DNA of 64,000 nucleotides from Chelativorans sp. ZYF759 (GTDB lineage: Bacteria; Pseudomonadota; Alphaproteobacteria; Rhizobiales; Rhizobiaceae), in assembly GCF_012911015.1 (NCBI RefSeq), contig NZ_WVVV01000003.1, positions 285,751-349,750 of the forward strand, read 5' to 3'. This document shows, piece by piece, positions 17,478 to 25,483 of this stretch. Under the pieces are notes generated by a model. The model saw nothing but the letters and a program-made list of their open reading frames with translations, had not been told where the DNA came from and did no database searches. Made by a program: the position numbers and the translations under genes. Every line of letters starts with the position of its first letter. Positions within the stretch are counted from its first letter, which is position 1.

Positions 17478-18215
17478 TCAGTGCCCGCGGCGCGACCTTC
17501 TGCGCGCCGCCATCTCGTCGCGCTTCGCCACCATCGCGAGCGTCTTTTCCGCGCCGAGTTCACGGGCCGCATCCTTGCCGATCCAGCGCGCGGTCTTGTC
17601 ATCGCTTTCGGCCAGCTTTCGCGCCAGTGCGAGCGCTATGGCATGCAGGCTCGTCGAATTCTTGCCGGTCTGTCGCAGCGCCCAATTGACCGCCTTCTTG
17701 ACGAAATTGCGCGGGTCGGTGGCATGGCGTTCGATCAGCGGGAAGAAGGTCATCAACACCGCCTCCGACACCTTCTTCCTCGGCACATTGGCCCAGGCCA
17801 TCATGGCAAAGGCGGCGCGGCGCACGAATTCGCGCTCGTCGTCGGCGAACTGATCGATCAGTTCCAGCCAATAGGGCGTGTCGACGAAGATATCGCCGAC
17901 CGTGTCGACAATGTCCCAGGAATCGAAATCGTCGGCCCAGCGTCGCGCCTGTTCCCGCGTGAGTTTCTTGGGTTCGGCCGTCAGCGCGGCAAGGACGCGC
18001 GCTTCCCGCCAGCCGGACTCCCACAGCTGAATCGCCCTGTCATGGTTTTTCTTCAGGAGCTTGGAAAGCTTGCGCAAATCGGCCTGGGAGATACCGAAGG
18101 CATGGTCGGCCTTGATGCCGTAGCGTGCCATGCCGGCCCGGTTTTCCGCCGAGCCGATGGCGCGCAGATGGTCGACGATCTCTTCTGCCGTGGAGGACGG
18201 CCCGAGACCGGACAC
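17478..18215 (-). CDS. DNA alkylation repair protein, AlkD-like
   Basis: This 245-residue HEAT-like repeat protein of the AlkC/AlkD family excises alkylated bases without base flipping. The helical repeats include YGIKADHAFGISQADLRKLSK and WADDFDSWDIVDTVGD, with the Trp/Asp pairs that form the DNA-facing active site in AlkD, and the RNFVKKAVNWALRQTGK segment. It starts with GTG at 18215 and ends in a basic RRRSRRGH tail. It is 3 bp downstream of the dehydrogenase gene, so the two are co-transcribed. Confidence 0.9.
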   Translation of the reverse strand: MSGLGPSSTAEEIVDHLRAIGSAENRAGMARYGIKADHAFGISQADLRKLSKLLKKNHDRAIQLWESGWREARVLAALTAEPKKLTREQARRWADDFDSWDIVDTVGDIFVDTPYWLELIDQFADDEREFVRRAAFAMMAWANVPRKKVSEAVLMTFFPLIERHATDPRNFVKKAVNWALRQTGKNSTSLHAIALALARKLAESDDKTARWIGKDAARELGAEKTLAMVAKRDEMAARRRSRRGH

Positions 18216-18218
18216 GGC

Positions 18219-19088
18219 CTATCTCTCCAGCCGTGCCAGCAGGGAAGAGGTGTCCCAGCGCTTGCCGCCCATCTCCTGCACTTCCTTGTAGAACTGGTCG
18301 ACCAGGGCGACGATCGGCAACTTCGCGCCGTTATTGTCCGCTTCCTCCAGGCAGATGCCGAGGTCCTTGCGCATCCAGTCGACGGCAAAGCCGAAATCGT
18401 ATTTGCCGTCATTCATCGTCTGGTAGCGGTTCTCCATCTGCCAGGAACCGGCGGCGCCCTTGGAGATGACGTCGATCACCTTGCCGATATCGAGGCCGGC
18501 CTTCTTGCCGAAGTGGATGCCCTCCGACAGGCCCTGAAGCAGGCCGGCGATACAGATCTGGTTGACCATCTTGGTAAGCTGTCCCGCACCGGCAGGCCCC
18601 ATCAGCCCGACCATGCGCGCATAGGAATCGATGATCGGCCTTGCCTTGTCGAAGGTCGCTTGGTCGCCGCCGCACATCACCGTCAGCACGCCGTTCTCCG
18701 CGCCCGCCTGGCCGCCCGACACCGGGGCATCGATAAAACCGAAACCCGCCGCCTTCGCGGCCGCGTCCAGTTCGCGCGCGACCTCAGCCGAGGCCGTTGT
18801 GTTGTCGATGAAGACAGCGTCCTTCTTCATGGCGGAGAACGCGCCCTCCGGGCCGAGCGTGACGGCGCGCAGATCGTCGTCATTGCCTACGCAGGCGAAA
18901 ACGAAATCCTTGTCGGCGGCAGCTTCCGCCGGCGTGGCGGCGAAGCCTCCGCCATGCTCAGCCGCCCATTTCTCCGCCTTTGCGGTGGTCCGGTTGTAGA
19001 CGGTGACCTCGTGGCCGCCCTTGTTCTTCAGGTGACCGGCCATCGGATAGCCCATCACGCCCAGACCCAAAAACGCCACTCTCGCCAT
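18219..19088 (-). CDS. NAD(P)-dependent beta-hydroxyacid dehydrogenase family oxidoreductase
   Basis: This 289-residue member of the 3-hydroxyisobutyrate dehydrogenase/tartronate semialdehyde reductase family has an N-terminal Rossmann fold (FLGLGVMGYPMAGHL), the substrate motif FIDAPVSGGQAGAENG and the catalytic lysine in GAGQLTKMVNQ. It reduces or oxidises a short beta-hydroxyacid or aldehyde. The specific substrate cannot be read from the sequence. The ATG at 19088 is preceded by GGAGG at ideal spacing, better than the in-frame GTG one codon earlier. Confidence 0.92.
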   Translation of the reverse strand: MARVAFLGLGVMGYPMAGHLKNKGGHEVTVYNRTTAKAEKWAAEHGGGFAATPAEAAADKDFVFACVGNDDDLRAVTLGPEGAFSAMKKDAVFIDNTTASAEVARELDAAAKAAGFGFIDAPVSGGQAGAENGVLTVMCGGDQATFDKARPIIDSYARMVGLMGPAGAGQLTKMVNQICIAGLLQGLSEGIHFGKKAGLDIGKVIDVISKGAAGSWQMENRYQTMNDGKYDFGFAVDWMRKDLGICLEEADNNGAKLPIVALVDQFYKEVQEMGGKRWDTSSLLARLER

Positions 19089-19265
19089 CACTGCCTCCTA
19101 TCCCGCCTTGGGGCGCACCCTATCGGCCCCGCGCACAGGGCCCATTTTGCCCATGTGGGGACGGGCTGCAACCCGCCAGCCTCGACTCCGCCGATTCGCG
19201 GCATGCACACGGCCGCGGAGCACGCCCGGACCTGGGTCAGTCGCGGCTCGATATGCGCGGCCTGG

Positions 19266-19379
19266 TCAGAACGTGATGCTCGTCAGAACCACGAAGAGTA
19301 TGGCAAGGCCGATGCCGCCCATCATCAGCAGGAGCAGCCAGAGCGATGGGTCGGTCCTGATGCGGTCTCTGTATCTCAT
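19266..19379 (-). CDS. 37-residue single-span membrane protein
   Basis: A very short frame encodes MRYRDRIRTD, then PSLWLLLLMMGGIGLAILFV and VLTSITF. The basic, charged start and a 22-residue hydrophobic segment make a single membrane helix with the N-terminus probably inside. Many rhizobia carry similar tiny proteins, but I know no function. Confidence rests on the clean architecture and on it lying in an otherwise empty gap at the head of a row of small minus-strand genes. Confidence 0.5.
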   Translation of the reverse strand: MRYRDRIRTDPSLWLLLLMMGGIGLAILFVVLTSITF

Positions 19380-19412
19380 CGAGTCTAGCCTTTGCATTCG
19401 CAGCGGTTGGGA

Positions 19413-19574
19413 TCAGACCAGACGGTCTTCTTGGGCCGCCTTGCGGCGCAGCGCTGCATCGGCGTCGGACGCCTTGTGCTGCTCCTTCGCGGTCTTGCGA
19501 ATCTGCTCGAAGCGGTTGTCCTGCCCTTTGCTGGGCTCTTGCGCGGGCGCGGTCTTTTTCGTGAAGGTGATCAC
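19413..19574 (-). CDS. 53-residue charged hypothetical protein
   Basis: A GTG-initiated frame encodes a hydrophilic protein rich in Lys, Gln and Ala (ITFTKKTAPAQEPSKGQ..., ending RRKAAQEDRLV), probably helical or disordered. An AGGAG ribosome site 8 nt ahead of the GTG decides the start. No motif is recognised. It belongs to a cluster of small uncharacterised genes. Confidence 0.55.
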   Translation of the reverse strand: MITFTKKTAPAQEPSKGQDNRFEQIRKTAKEQHKASDADAALRRKAAQEDRLV

Positions 19575-19647
19575 CGGTCGAACTCCTGTCGGTAGAAGGG
19601 ACGCTGCCGGGAAATGCCGGGCTGCATCCATTGAGAACGGTTGCCCA

Positions 19648-20040
19648 TCAGGCCGCGAGTGCGACCGCGCAGCTTTCAGCACCGCGCCTGTCCGGTCGCG
19701 CTTCTCCCGGCATCGTGGCCCATCCTCCGGCTTCGATGAACTGGCGTCTTGCCGAGACACTGGTGATGGCCTGAAATTCGGCCTGGCGGGCCGCGGAACC
19801 TGGGGCTGCCTGGAACCGCTCGACGCAGATATTGCTCGCCAGTTCGCTGTGCGCCGTAGATCCTGCCGTGGACGCAAGATCACGTGATGTGCCGCCGGTT
19901 ACCCAGCCGCCCCACGTGAACCCGATGAACATTGTGGCGACGGCGGCGCCGACGCATGCCCAGGCAAGGAGGGATTTTGTCGGCTGATAGTCGTCCCAGC
20001 GCTGTTTCAGCGACGTCTTGCTGCTGTTCTGTACGGCCAT
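19648..20040 (-). CDS. Small membrane protein, conserved hypothetical
   Basis: This 130-residue protein has a cytosolic polar start (MAVQNSSKTSLKQRWDDYQP), one hydrophobic helix (about 24-47, LLAWACVGAAVATMFIGFTWGGWV) and a C-terminal domain with two cysteines that would face the periplasm. Similar proteins occur in many rhizobia with no assigned role. A perfect dyad (GTGACA-TTGG-TGTCAC) lies 34 bp upstream of the start. Confidence 0.75.
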   Translation of the reverse strand: MAVQNSSKTSLKQRWDDYQPTKSLLAWACVGAAVATMFIGFTWGGWVTGGTSRDLASTAGSTAHSELASNICVERFQAAPGSAARQAEFQAITSVSARRQFIEAGGWATMPGEARPDRRGAESCAVALAA

Positions 20041-20694
20041 GAATAGGCTCCTGCCTGATTGGACGACGATCGAGTGACATTGGTGTCACGCGGAAGTTTG
20101 AGGCCCATCGGCGATTTCGGCTTGCATCTAGGGATGGGCGTCGTCTGGCCCGGATCTCCTGACGCATGCTCCGCGACGGATGATGACGCGACCGCATGGA
20201 CGCGGACATTCGGGGCGTGCTCCAGATGCGGAGCGACTCTGTACTTGTAGCGCCTTTTCCACCTCAATGATAGGATTGCCACAAATAGTTGGGAAATTGC
20301 CTGAATGTTTTTCAGATCACGGAAAAGAGATTTTTGGCAGAAATGCAAAAACTGTTTTTTCACGCGATGTATCCGTTGGTGATCTTTTTTTGGCAATTTT
20401 ATCTGCGTGGGCTAGACGACAAATAAAAAGCCGATGCGACTTGCCTTGAAAGGCTTGAAGGCTTATCTTCGATCAAAGATGGCCTTCCTGTTTGACGTCA
20501 CACGTCGAAGATGGCCCGCCATTTGTCCTGAAATTTTCGACGGCGAGCATAGTGCCGGTACTGTGGCTCGATGGCTGTCCGAATCGTGAACGGTTCGGAG
20601 CCTGTTGCGCCGAGCGTGAATCGGGATGCCCGTCGGTAAAGGACGGGGAGAAGGCGGGGAGCAGTTTGACGGCTGCCAGCGGAGGTATCTGATC
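20041..20694. other. 654-bp AT-rich intergenic region between divergent small-gene groups
   Basis: No convincing gene is visible. Open frames of 63-89 codons exist on both strands but lack ribosome sites and family features. The part at about 20255-20440 is visibly AT-richer than the rest of the window (runs such as TTTTTTTGGCAATTTT). The stretch may hold promoters for both divergent groups, a small RNA, or a scar of transferred DNA. Confidence 0.6.
20074..20089. promoter_or_regulatory. Perfect dyad upstream of the 130-residue membrane protein
   Basis: GTGACA-TTGG-TGTCAC is a perfect inverted repeat 34-49 bp upstream of the minus-strand start at 20040, an operator-like position. The TGACA..TGTCA core resembles sites of several dimeric regulators. 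No regulator can be assigned. Confidence 0.35.
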
Positions 20695-20958
20695 ATGACA
20701 GTTCGCACGACACACACGGTGGCCCGCTTCACTTCGCCCTTCCTGCTCCCCGGTTTCGACGCGCCGCAGCCCGCCGGCGAATATCGCGTGGATCAGGATG
20801 AGGAATTGATCGAGACGGCGTCGCGCCTTGCATGGCGTCGCACCGGCTCTTTCGTCCACCTGCCGGCCTTGGGAACCGCCAGTCCGATCCACCAGATGGT
20901 GCCGGTCGTGCCGGCCGATCTCGACGCCGCTCTCCAGAAAGACAAGGAACAAGAATGA
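20695..20958 (+). CDS. Small conserved hypothetical protein
   Basis: This 87-residue soluble protein (MTVRTTHTVARFTSPFLLPG, ending AALQKDKEQE) is of unknown function. A GGAGG ribosome site ahead of the ATG at 20695 supports the start. The FLLPGFDAPQPAGEYRVD and ELIETASRLAWRRTGSFVHL parts look like a compact fold seen in small rhizobial proteins. Its stop overlaps the next gene's ATG (ATGA). First of five small genes on this strand. Confidence 0.75.
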   Translation: MTVRTTHTVARFTSPFLLPGFDAPQPAGEYRVDQDEELIETASRLAWRRTGSFVHLPALGTASPIHQMVPVVPADLDAALQKDKEQE

Positions 20959-21260
20959 CAACAGTATCGACAGGGCAGCGTAATGCCCGATCACTCCGCG
21001 AGGATGCCCCCCACGCCTTTGCCGTTGGACAGAGAGTGAGGTTCAAGGCCGGTTTTGGTTTGATGCCGACAAACATCTTCGAGATCACCGCGAAGCTGCC
21101 GGCGAGGGCCAATTCGCCCCAGTATCGCATCCGTAACGAAGAAGAGCGCCATGAGCGCGTGACGACCCAGGAAGATCTTGAGCTCGTCATCAATGCGCAA
21201 ACGGATTCCTCATTGATGGAAAGGACTTTCGGCCGTGGCCAAGGGACAGAAACGAAGTAA
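20955..21260 (+). CDS. Small conserved hypothetical protein with beta-barrel-like core
   Basis: This 101-residue protein has a core, AFAVGQRVRFKAGF then FEITAKLPARANSPQYRI, that reads like a small beta-barrel (KOW/SH3-like), followed by a charged helix with RVTTQEDLELV. Function is unknown. It starts at the ATG overlapping the previous stop. The next small gene begins inside its last 26 bases, so translation along this cluster is tightly coupled. Confidence 0.72.
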   Translation: MTTVSTGQRNARSLREDAPHAFAVGQRVRFKAGFGLMPTNIFEITAKLPARANSPQYRIRNEEERHERVTTQEDLELVINAQTDSSLMERTFGRGQGTETK

Positions 21261-21378
21261 CAAAGAGATCAGGAAGCCGAAGCAGGAGAAGGGGGCTCCG
21301 CCACCCGAGACCACGTTCGCCAACCAGATCAAGACCGCGGCAAACGCCAATGCGCCGCGCGCAAAAGGCAAGCCCTGA
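21235..21378 (+). CDS. 47-residue Lys-rich small protein, GTG start
   Basis: The frame GTG-GCC-AAG-GGA-CAG encodes MAKGQKRSNKEIRKPKQEKG and then a Pro/Ala-rich tail ending in RAKGKP. I recall short basic proteins of this type (AKGQ-RSN-E) being common in rhizobial genomes without assigned function. The strongly basic character suggests nucleic-acid or ribosome contact, which is inference only. It overlaps the preceding gene by 26 bp. Confidence 0.65.
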   Translation: MAKGQKRSNKEIRKPKQEKGAPPPETTFANQIKTAANANAPRAKGKP

Positions 21379-21412
21379 GCGCCATCGTCTTTGCCGAGGA
21401 CAGGCAAGCTTG

Positions 21413-21625
21413 ATGAAGATCGTGATCGAATTCTACCGGACCCGTGATGCGGATGACGCGCACGCCATCGTGGGTCGGGAGATCACGGAGGCCGCCAATG
21501 TCGAAAGCGCCATCGAACTCGCCAGTCGCCTCGCACAGAGTCTCGACATGCCGCAGCGTCCTGATGCGATGACGATCATGGATACGGCAGGCGCGACGCT
21601 CTACGCCGGCGATATCGAAGGCTGA
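21413..21625 (+). CDS. 70-residue conserved hypothetical protein
   Basis: This short soluble protein (MKIVIEFYRTRDADDAHAIV..., ending AGATLYAGDIEG) has an alpha/beta pattern: a first strand KIVIEFYR, a long helix ESAIELASRLAQSL and a closing beta hairpin DAMTIMDTAGATLYAG. I know of no function. I choose the ATG at 21413, where the first strand begins; the open frame extends further upstream without similarity. Fourth gene of the small-gene row. Confidence 0.7.
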   Translation: MKIVIEFYRTRDADDAHAIVGREITEAANVESAIELASRLAQSLDMPQRPDAMTIMDTAGATLYAGDIEG

Positions 21626-21720
21626 GCAATCGCCAGGCGGTCCCGGCGGGCGGCGTGCCGACTTTGCCGGTGCCGCCGACTTGCCGGTGCCCTTGAGTTC
21701 CAACAGAAAGAGCCCTGATC

Positions 21721-21984
21721 ATGACCCTTCAGTTTCCCAATCCGAGCCGCAGCTTCGACGAGCAACGCAAGGGTGTGCGCTTCACCGGCCATGATGGCAT
21801 GTTCGAGATTCCGTTCTTTGTCGAGGCGGCTGCGCTGGCCAAGCTGAAACAGGCTGTGCCGTCCGAACGCGATTTTCTTGCGGCCTTCGATGCGGCCCGG
21901 AAGACGATTCTTGATGTCGCGCGCGAAGCCTATTCGCACGGCCGCCGCAAATCCTACACCTTGACCGCTGGCGATTTCCGCTAG
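21721..21984 (+). CDS. DUF1488 family protein
   Basis: This 87-residue protein starts with LQFPNPSRSFDEQRKGVRFTGHDG and continues EIPFFVEAAALAKL, then AFDAARKTILDVAREAYSHGRRKSYTL, a clear DUF1488 pattern. Function is unknown. It is last in the row of five small plus-strand genes, 95 bp after the previous one, and ends 33 bp from convergent mobB. Confidence 0.88.
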   Translation: MTLQFPNPSRSFDEQRKGVRFTGHDGMFEIPFFVEAAALAKLKQAVPSERDFLAAFDAARKTILDVAREAYSHGRRKSYTLTAGDFR

Positions 21985-22017
21985 CCGATCCCGGACCTGG
22001 GTTGGGCCGCGGACATT

Positions 22018-22560
22018 CTATGTGTCGAGAGAGCTGGCCCGGCCCGAGGGGGCTGCCAAGCCACACGCCTTCTCGATGAAATCGGCAATCTTTCCAATAT
22101 CGTCGAGATCAAAGACGGGCTGCCCCTCGCTCTGAAGGGGATGGTCGGACGCGATCGCCACGATGGTGGGATCGTCCGGCGCCAGCGGAGCCGTGTCGTG
22201 GGCATCGCGCCGGCGCACCTCGATCTTCTGGTGCCCCTCGCGCTTGTAGCCTTCCACGATGACGATGTCGCAGGGCGAAAGCCGGGCCAGGATCTCGTCG
22301 AGTCCGGGCTCGTCTTCCTCCTCACCGATCTCGTGCACGAGCGCCCAGCGCCGGCCCGAAACGATCGCCACTTCGCCAGCCCCCGCTGCCCGGTGGCGGA
22401 AGGAGTCGGTGCCCTCGTGGTCGATGTCGAAGGAATGATGCGCATGCTTGACCGTCGCCACGCTGTAGCCGCGCGCCGACAGAGTGCCCACCAGCCGCTC
22501 GACGAGTGTCGTCTTCCCGGAGTTCTTCCAGCCCGCCACCCCGATAATGCGCTGCGTCAT
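22018..22560 (-). CDS. mobB: Molybdopterin-guanine dinucleotide biosynthesis protein B
   Basis: This 180-residue P-loop GTPase is thought to assist MobA in attaching GMP to molybdopterin. The Walker A motif GWKNSGKTTLVERL is at residues 11-24, followed by the switch region HHSFDIDHEGTDSFRHRAAGA that marks MobB. Its ATG overlaps the mobA stop (ATGA), which fixes the start and indicates an operon. It ends 33 bp from the convergent DUF1488 gene. Confidence 0.95.
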   Translation of the reverse strand: MTQRIIGVAGWKNSGKTTLVERLVGTLSARGYSVATVKHAHHSFDIDHEGTDSFRHRAAGAGEVAIVSGRRWALVHEIGEEEDEPGLDEILARLSPCDIVIVEGYKREGHQKIEVRRRDAHDTAPLAPDDPTIVAIASDHPLQSEGQPVFDLDDIGKIADFIEKACGLAAPSGRASSLDT

Positions 22561-23180
22561 TGCGTGTCCGCCTCCAGGATGCGGCGTGCCTCGTCCAACT
22601 CGTCCGGCGTGTTGACGTTGAAGAAGGGGTCTCGTCCGTCATCGATGGGAAAGTCAACGCCGCACATTCCGTGAGCTCTGGCGAAGGCCATCACGCTGCG
22701 GTCGCGGTCGTTTTCGAGATGGTTTGCGAGCGCCTCGCCCAGCGAGACCGGCCACAGCCCGAACACCGGATGCGTTCGCCCGCCCGATACGGCCAGCGCG
22801 ATTGCTTGCGGCGAGGTCCCGGTACCCGCGGCAAGCCGGGCGACAAGATCGCGGGGCGTGAAGGGGGTGTCGGCAGCGACTGTGGCGAGATGTGAGGCGC
22901 CGGTGTCCGCTGCCCATTCCAGCCCCGCCAGAATGCCCGCCAGCGGCCCCAGCAGGCGCGGATCGCGATCGGCGAGGACAGGAAGGCCGAAATCGGAAAG
23001 ACGCCCGGCGTCGCGATTGGCGCTGATGGCGAGCGCCCCCACCTGCGGCGCGAAGCGGTCGATCGCATGGGCGATCAACGGCCGCGCGGCGAGAGACACC
23101 AGCGCCTTGTTGGCGCCGCCCATGCGCCGCCCCGCGCCGCCCGCCAGAACCAGCCCTGCGATGTCGCGATCCTGCGTCAC
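22557..23180 (-). CDS. mobA: Molybdenum cofactor guanylyltransferase
   Basis: MobA transfers GMP from GTP to molybdopterin to form the bis-MGD cofactor precursor. The nucleotide-binding motif LVLAGGAGRRMGGANKAL lies at the N-terminus, and the metal and substrate residues ADTPF and NVNTPDEL are present. I choose the GTG at 23180 (207 residues): the earlier ATG at 23228 would overlap the transporter gene by 38 bp and adds residues outside the fold. Co-transcribed with mobB. Confidence 0.94.
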   Translation of the reverse strand: MTQDRDIAGLVLAGGAGRRMGGANKALVSLAARPLIAHAIDRFAPQVGALAISANRDAGRLSDFGLPVLADRDPRLLGPLAGILAGLEWAADTGASHLATVAADTPFTPRDLVARLAAGTGTSPQAIALAVSGGRTHPVFGLWPVSLGEALANHLENDRDRSVMAFARAHGMCGVDFPIDDGRDPFFNVNTPDELDEARRILEADTQ

Positions 23181-23190
23181 GGCGTGTTGG

Positions 23191-24402
23191 TCAAACCTCC
23201 CCGACCTTGCGGGCGACATGGACCACATAAAGCGTCGTCACCACCGACAGTACGGCCGAGATCGCCATCACCCACAAGAGGGGATCGGCGCCGCTTTCGC
23301 GCGTCAGCAGCGAGCCGGCCAGCGTGGCCAGCCCGGCACCGCCGCCGATCTGCAGCGCGCCGCCGAGCCCGGAGGCGCTGCCGGCCAGATGCGGTCGCAC
23401 GCTGACAATGCCCGCATTCGCGCTGGGCAGCGTCATACCGTTGCCCAGACCCATCAGTGCCACCGGCATGAAGAAGGCGAGCGGATGCGTATAGCCGAAG
23501 GCGAACAGCATGATGCCGCCGGCCAGGCAGATCGAGGAAAACACGCCGCCCGCCACCATCATGCGGTTGACCCCGATCCTTCGCGCATAGCGGCCGGAGA
23601 TGAAATTACCGATCAGATAACCGCCCGACAAAAGCCCGAAATAGAGCCCGTATTCGGCCGGCTGCAGTCCCAGGATCTCACTCGCCACGAAAGGCCCGCC
23701 GCCGAGAAACGCGAAAAAGGAGCCTGACGCAAAGGCCGCCGACAGCGAATAGCCCCAGAAACGGCGCGATGTCAGCAGCTCGGGATAGGCCTTCGCCTGG
23801 GCCAGCATGGAGGATGATCGCTGCGGGTTGGTCTCGCCGAGATCGAGCAGCACGATGATGAAACTCACCATGCCGAAGGCGAAGATCAGCAGGAAGGTGG
23901 AATGCCAGCCATAGAGCTGGTCCAGGACACCGCCGATCATCGGTGCCACCATCGGCGTAAGCGCCATGCCCATGGTGATATAGCCGATCTTGCTGGCCGC
24001 ATCGTCGGGCCCGACCGTGTCGCGCGCGATGGCCCGCGACAGGACCAGGCCGGCGACCGAGAAGGCCTGCAGGAAGCGGCAGGCCAGGAAGAGTTCGATG
24101 GTGGGCGCATAGATCGCCGCAATCGTGCCGACGAGGAAGATCACGAAGCAGAACAGCATGACCGGTCGGCGGCCGAAGCGGTCCGATGCCGGGCCGATGA
24201 CGAGTTGCAGGCAGGCCGTGGCAACGAGGTAGAGCGAGACGGCAAGCTGTGCGACGCGGTAGTCGGCCTCGTAGTAGCGGGCGATGCTGGGCAGCGACGG
24301 CAGGAATACGTTCATCGCGAGCGCGCCCACCGATGCGGCCATCACGAGGGTGACGATATGGGGCGGGGTGGCTGCCGTGAGGCGTCTGGGGGTCATGTTC
24401 AT
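23191..24402 (-). CDS. MFS multidrug efflux transporter, Bcr/CflA type
   Basis: This 403-residue, 12-helix proton-driven exporter of the Bcr/CflA subfamily carries the signatures MNVFLPSLPSIARYY in helix 1, DRFGRRPVML in loop 2-3, and RFLQAFSVAG with SRAIARD in helix 4. It likely exports drugs or a metabolite across the inner membrane. It sits 3 bp after the EamA transporter gene and 10 bp before mobA, making one dense transcription unit, although there is no obvious functional link to molybdenum cofactor. Confidence 0.92.
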   Translation of the reverse strand: MNMTPRRLTAATPPHIVTLVMAASVGALAMNVFLPSLPSIARYYEADYRVAQLAVSLYLVATACLQLVIGPASDRFGRRPVMLFCFVIFLVGTIAAIYAPTIELFLACRFLQAFSVAGLVLSRAIARDTVGPDDAASKIGYITMGMALTPMVAPMIGGVLDQLYGWHSTFLLIFAFGMVSFIIVLLDLGETNPQRSSSMLAQAKAYPELLTSRRFWGYSLSAAFASGSFFAFLGGGPFVASEILGLQPAEYGLYFGLLSGGYLIGNFISGRYARRIGVNRMMVAGGVFSSICLAGGIMLFAFGYTHPLAFFMPVALMGLGNGMTLPSANAGIVSVRPHLAGSASGLGGALQIGGGAGLATLAGSLLTRESGADPLLWVMAISAVLSVVTTLYVVHVARKVGEV

Positions 24403-24405
24403 GCT

Positions 24406-25326
24406 TCAGGTTCCGTCCGGCGCCATGCGCGGCCCCGTCGTCTTGGCCGCGGGCTGCGCGCCAGCAACCTTGCGCTCGCGGTAGAGCGTGTAGAGCCCGG
24501 AGCACACGATGACCAGCGCGCCCACGATCATGGCGAAGTCGGGCACCTCGGCGAAGATCAGATAGCCGGCGACCATCGCCCAGATCAACGCGGTGTAGCG
24601 GAAGGGCGCAACGAACGAGATTTCGCCGCTCCGCATGGCCGTGATGATGAAATGGTAGCCGAACAGGAGCAGCACCGCCGCGCCGATCAGAAGTCCCGTC
24701 GTCTCCAAGGTCATGGGGCTCCAGCCGCCGAGCGGCATCATGAGCACGCCACCGACGAGCGTCACCGCCACGCTGGTCGCGGTGGAGATGAGGAGGGACG
24801 GGATGTGGTCGGGAATGCGGCGGGTGGCGATGTCACGGATGGCCGCGAAGACGACGGCCATGAGCGCCAGCAGCGAGAAGGCGTCGAAGCCCTCGAAGCC
24901 CGGGCGCACGATGATCATCACCCCGCCGAATCCGATCAGGATCGCCAGCCAGCGCCGCCAGCCCACCGGTTCGGCCAGGAAGAGCGCGGCGCCCATCGTG
25001 ACCGCCAGCGGCAGGGCCTGCATGATGGCCGCGATATTGGCAAGCGGCAGATAGGCCAGCGCCACGATGAAGCAGAGTGTCGCACACACCTCGGCCCCCA
25101 CGCGCAGCGCAACCATCGGATGCAGCATCTCGCGCGGCAGCCGCACCGCACCATGGTGCCACGCAAACACCCCAATCAACCCACTCGCAAAAATTCCGCG
25201 CACGAGCATGACCTGACCGAAGTTCATGTCGGCCAGGACGAGCTTTATAAGCGCGTCATTCAGCGTGTAGCCCGCCATCGAGATGGACATGAACAATGCG
25301 CCGCGCAGATTGGGCGAGAGAGGCAA
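24406..25326 (-). CDS. EamA/DMT-family transporter
   Basis: This drug/metabolite transporter has ten hydrophobic segments in two EamA repeats (about residues 5-135 and 145-275 of this form). The first repeat begins LRGALFMSISMAGYTLNDALIK. The start is uncertain: the frame is open to a TTG at 25392, but that stretch contains one arm of a 9-bp inverted repeat that looks regulatory, so I prefer the TTG at 25326, which gives the usual length of about 306 residues. Probable exporter of amino acids or metabolites. Co-transcribed with the MFS gene. Confidence 0.85.
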   Translation of the reverse strand: MPLSPNLRGALFMSISMAGYTLNDALIKLVLADMNFGQVMLVRGIFASGLIGVFAWHHGAVRLPREMLHPMVALRVGAEVCATLCFIVALAYLPLANIAAIMQALPLAVTMGAALFLAEPVGWRRWLAILIGFGGVMIIVRPGFEGFDAFSLLALMAVVFAAIRDIATRRIPDHIPSLLISTATSVAVTLVGGVLMMPLGGWSPMTLETTGLLIGAAVLLLFGYHFIITAMRSGEISFVAPFRYTALIWAMVAGYLIFAEVPDFAMIVGALVIVCSGLYTLYRERKVAGAQPAAKTTGPRMAPDGT

Positions 25327-25345
25327 GGCGTTTCCGGAAGTTTTC

Positions 25346-25392
25346 TTGATATGTGAAGTAACGGGTTTAGGGCGCGCGGCCTGACATATCAA
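25346..25392. promoter_or_regulatory. 9-bp inverted repeat upstream of EamA transporter
   Basis: TTGATATGT at 25346-25354 and its exact reverse complement ACATATCAA at 25384-25392 are separated by 29 bp. The pair ends 20 bp before the preferred start at 25326, in the right place for an operator with two half-sites or a bent promoter. The regulator is unknown. Confidence 0.4.
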
Positions 25393-25483
25393 TCGGCACG
25401 TGCGTCGTAATGCTAGGCCAACGACGCCGCGGCCGGTCCGGTCGGCCAGAGCGCGCCGCAGGCTTCGAGAATATGCCTGGGGT

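Noticed and set aside
17481..19388. Plus-strand open frame of 635 codons
   Set aside because: Antisense to the AlkD and beta-hydroxyacid dehydrogenase genes; no family features and no ribosome site.
20180..20732. Small open frames in the AT-rich gap
   Set aside because: Frames of 66-90 codons on both strands lack ribosome sites, start in odd contexts and show no domain-like composition. I leave the region as non-coding.
23181..23228. Longer mobA start at 23228
   Set aside because: It would overlap the MFS transporter gene by 38 bp and adds residues outside the nucleotidyltransferase fold; the GTG at 23180 fits better.
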